Shown: positions 44,354 through 44,982 of the stretch, piece after piece
Layout: every line of letters starts with the position of its first letter
How positions within the stretch are numbered: position 1 is the stretch's first letter
The notes under the pieces: generated by a model
Seen by the model: only the letters and a program-made list of their open reading frames with translations
The model's database searches: none
What the model was told of the DNA's origin: nothing
Position numbers and translations under genes: made by a program
Source of the DNA: an uncultured Gammaproteobacteria bacterium
Lineage (GTDB): Bacteria; Pseudomonadota; Gammaproteobacteria; HK1
NCBI GenBank assembly: GCA_947258715.1
Contig: CAMYJH010000026.1
Span: forward strand, 16,382 to 61,363
Length of the DNA stretch: 44,982 nucleotides
Reading direction: 5' to 3'

Positions 44354-44982
44354 TTACATCAAGCCGGCTTCCTTATAGTACTTAACGGCGCCAGGATGCA
44401 GCGGTGCGGACAGCCCGTCCAACATCCCTTTCTTCGTCAATATGCCGAAGGCGGGATGCAGCTTCTTGAAGGCGTCGAAGTTCTCGAACACGGCCTTCAC
44501 GACCTGGTAGACGGTATTCTCGGACGTCTTGGTCGAGCTGACGAAGGTCGCGCCGACGCCATACGTTGGGATGTCGTTGGGGTTGCCTTTGTACATGCCG
44601 CCCGGAATGATGGCGTGGCGGTAGTAGGAGTTCTCCTTCACCAGCTTGTCGATCACCGGCCCCTCCACCGGGACGAACACCGCCTCACAGGTGGTGGTGA
44701 CCTCCTTGCTGGACGCCGTGGGGTTGCCCACCGGAAAGAAGTAGGCGTCGATCTTGTTGTCGCACAGCGCCTGGGGCGTCTCCGCCGACTTGAGCTGGGC
44801 AGCGAGCTTCAGATCCGCCGTCTTGCTGGCGTGGCCCAGCGCCTTCCACATTGCTTCCCAGGTCGCCTCCGTGCCCGAGCCCGGGTTGCCGATATTGACC
44901 CGTTTGCCCGCCAGATCCGCGAGGCTTTTGATGTTGGCATCCTTGCGCGCGACAATGCTGACCGGCTCCGGATGCACGGAGA
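44354..44982 (-). CDS. TAXI family TRAP solute-binding protein (2), N-terminus outside window
   Basis: The visible 209 residues are the C-terminal two-thirds; the frame remains open to the right edge, so the start lies beyond it. Conserved TAXI segments are present: SIVARKDANIKSLADLAGKR, VNIGNPGSGTEATWEAMWKA, ALCDNKIDAYFFPVG, and DGLSAPLHPGAVKYYKEAG at the end. It aligns residue for residue with the neighbouring gene 42930-43934 (same final ALG/AFG, DGLSAP and HPGA blocks), so the two arose by duplication. A hairpin terminator follows, suggesting separate transcription from the permease operon. It may give the permease a second ligand specificity or be the main binding protein. Confidence 0.88.
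   Translation of the reverse strand, partial: SVHPEPVSIVARKDANIKSLADLAGKRVNIGNPGSGTEATWEAMWKALGHASKTADLKLAAQLKSAETPQALCDNKIDAYFFPVGNPTASSKEVTTTCEAVFVPVEGPVIDKLVKENSYYRHAIIPGGMYKGNPNDIPTYGVGATFVSSTKTSENTVYQVVKAVFENFDAFKKLHPAFGILTKKGMLDGLSAPLHPGAVKYYKEAGLM

Overview
The window looks like chromosomal DNA of a Gram-negative proteobacterium, most likely a gammaproteobacterium. It is moderately GC-rich. It encodes a signal-peptide-bearing porin, a Vfr/CRP-type regulator with all the key cAMP and DNA contact residues, and a divergent OsmC gene beside that regulator. The trpG-trpD-trpC cluster lies next to crp/vfr and osmC, an arrangement I recall from Pseudomonas; E. coli keeps crp beside an osmC-like gene. 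I saw no rRNA, tRNA, phage or CRISPR. No species can be named from the sequence alone.

Layout. 1-466: end of a possible pilin-like exported protein and a strong terminator. 537-6787: signalling and transport block with a lone ABC ATPase, an 882-residue ABC exporter with an expanded and partly degenerate nucleotide-binding domain, a cyclic-nucleotide-binding protein, an HD phosphohydrolase and, convergent to these, a membrane class III nucleotide cyclase. 6874-7039: a MITE-like repeat whose inverted partner is at 38047-38213. 7037-14776: a surface-glycan block with a divergent methyltransferase and then a tightly coupled operon of four glycosyltransferases, a histidine phosphatase, a NodB-like deacetylase and a small membrane protein. 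14760-21262: a YejABEF-like peptide ABC importer. 21388-22305: a PAS protein with a defective GGDEF domain. 22449-28552: osmC, crp, and a minus-strand housekeeping run djlA, rpe, gph, trpG, trpD, trpC, without trpE. 28854-37931: five consecutive TPR-repeat proteins whose C-termini are a methyltransferase, no enzyme, a 2-oxoglutarate/Fe(II) oxygenase and two sulfotransferases. 38358-39455: a porin. 39855-44982: a TAXI-type TRAP transporter (two solute-binding proteins, fused permease, universal stress protein) with a second, unrelated MITE-like element between the two binding-protein genes.

How the parts may work together. cAMP signalling recurs: cyclase, cNMP-binding protein next to an exporter, and CRP. 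The glycan operon, the TPR enzyme block and the porin all point to modification of the cell surface. The TPR block is the best candidate for an undescribed system: related TPR scaffolds appear to carry interchangeable modifying enzymes (methylation, hydroxylation, sulfation), which suggests sequential modification of a common substrate. That is inference from domain architecture, not something the sequence proves.
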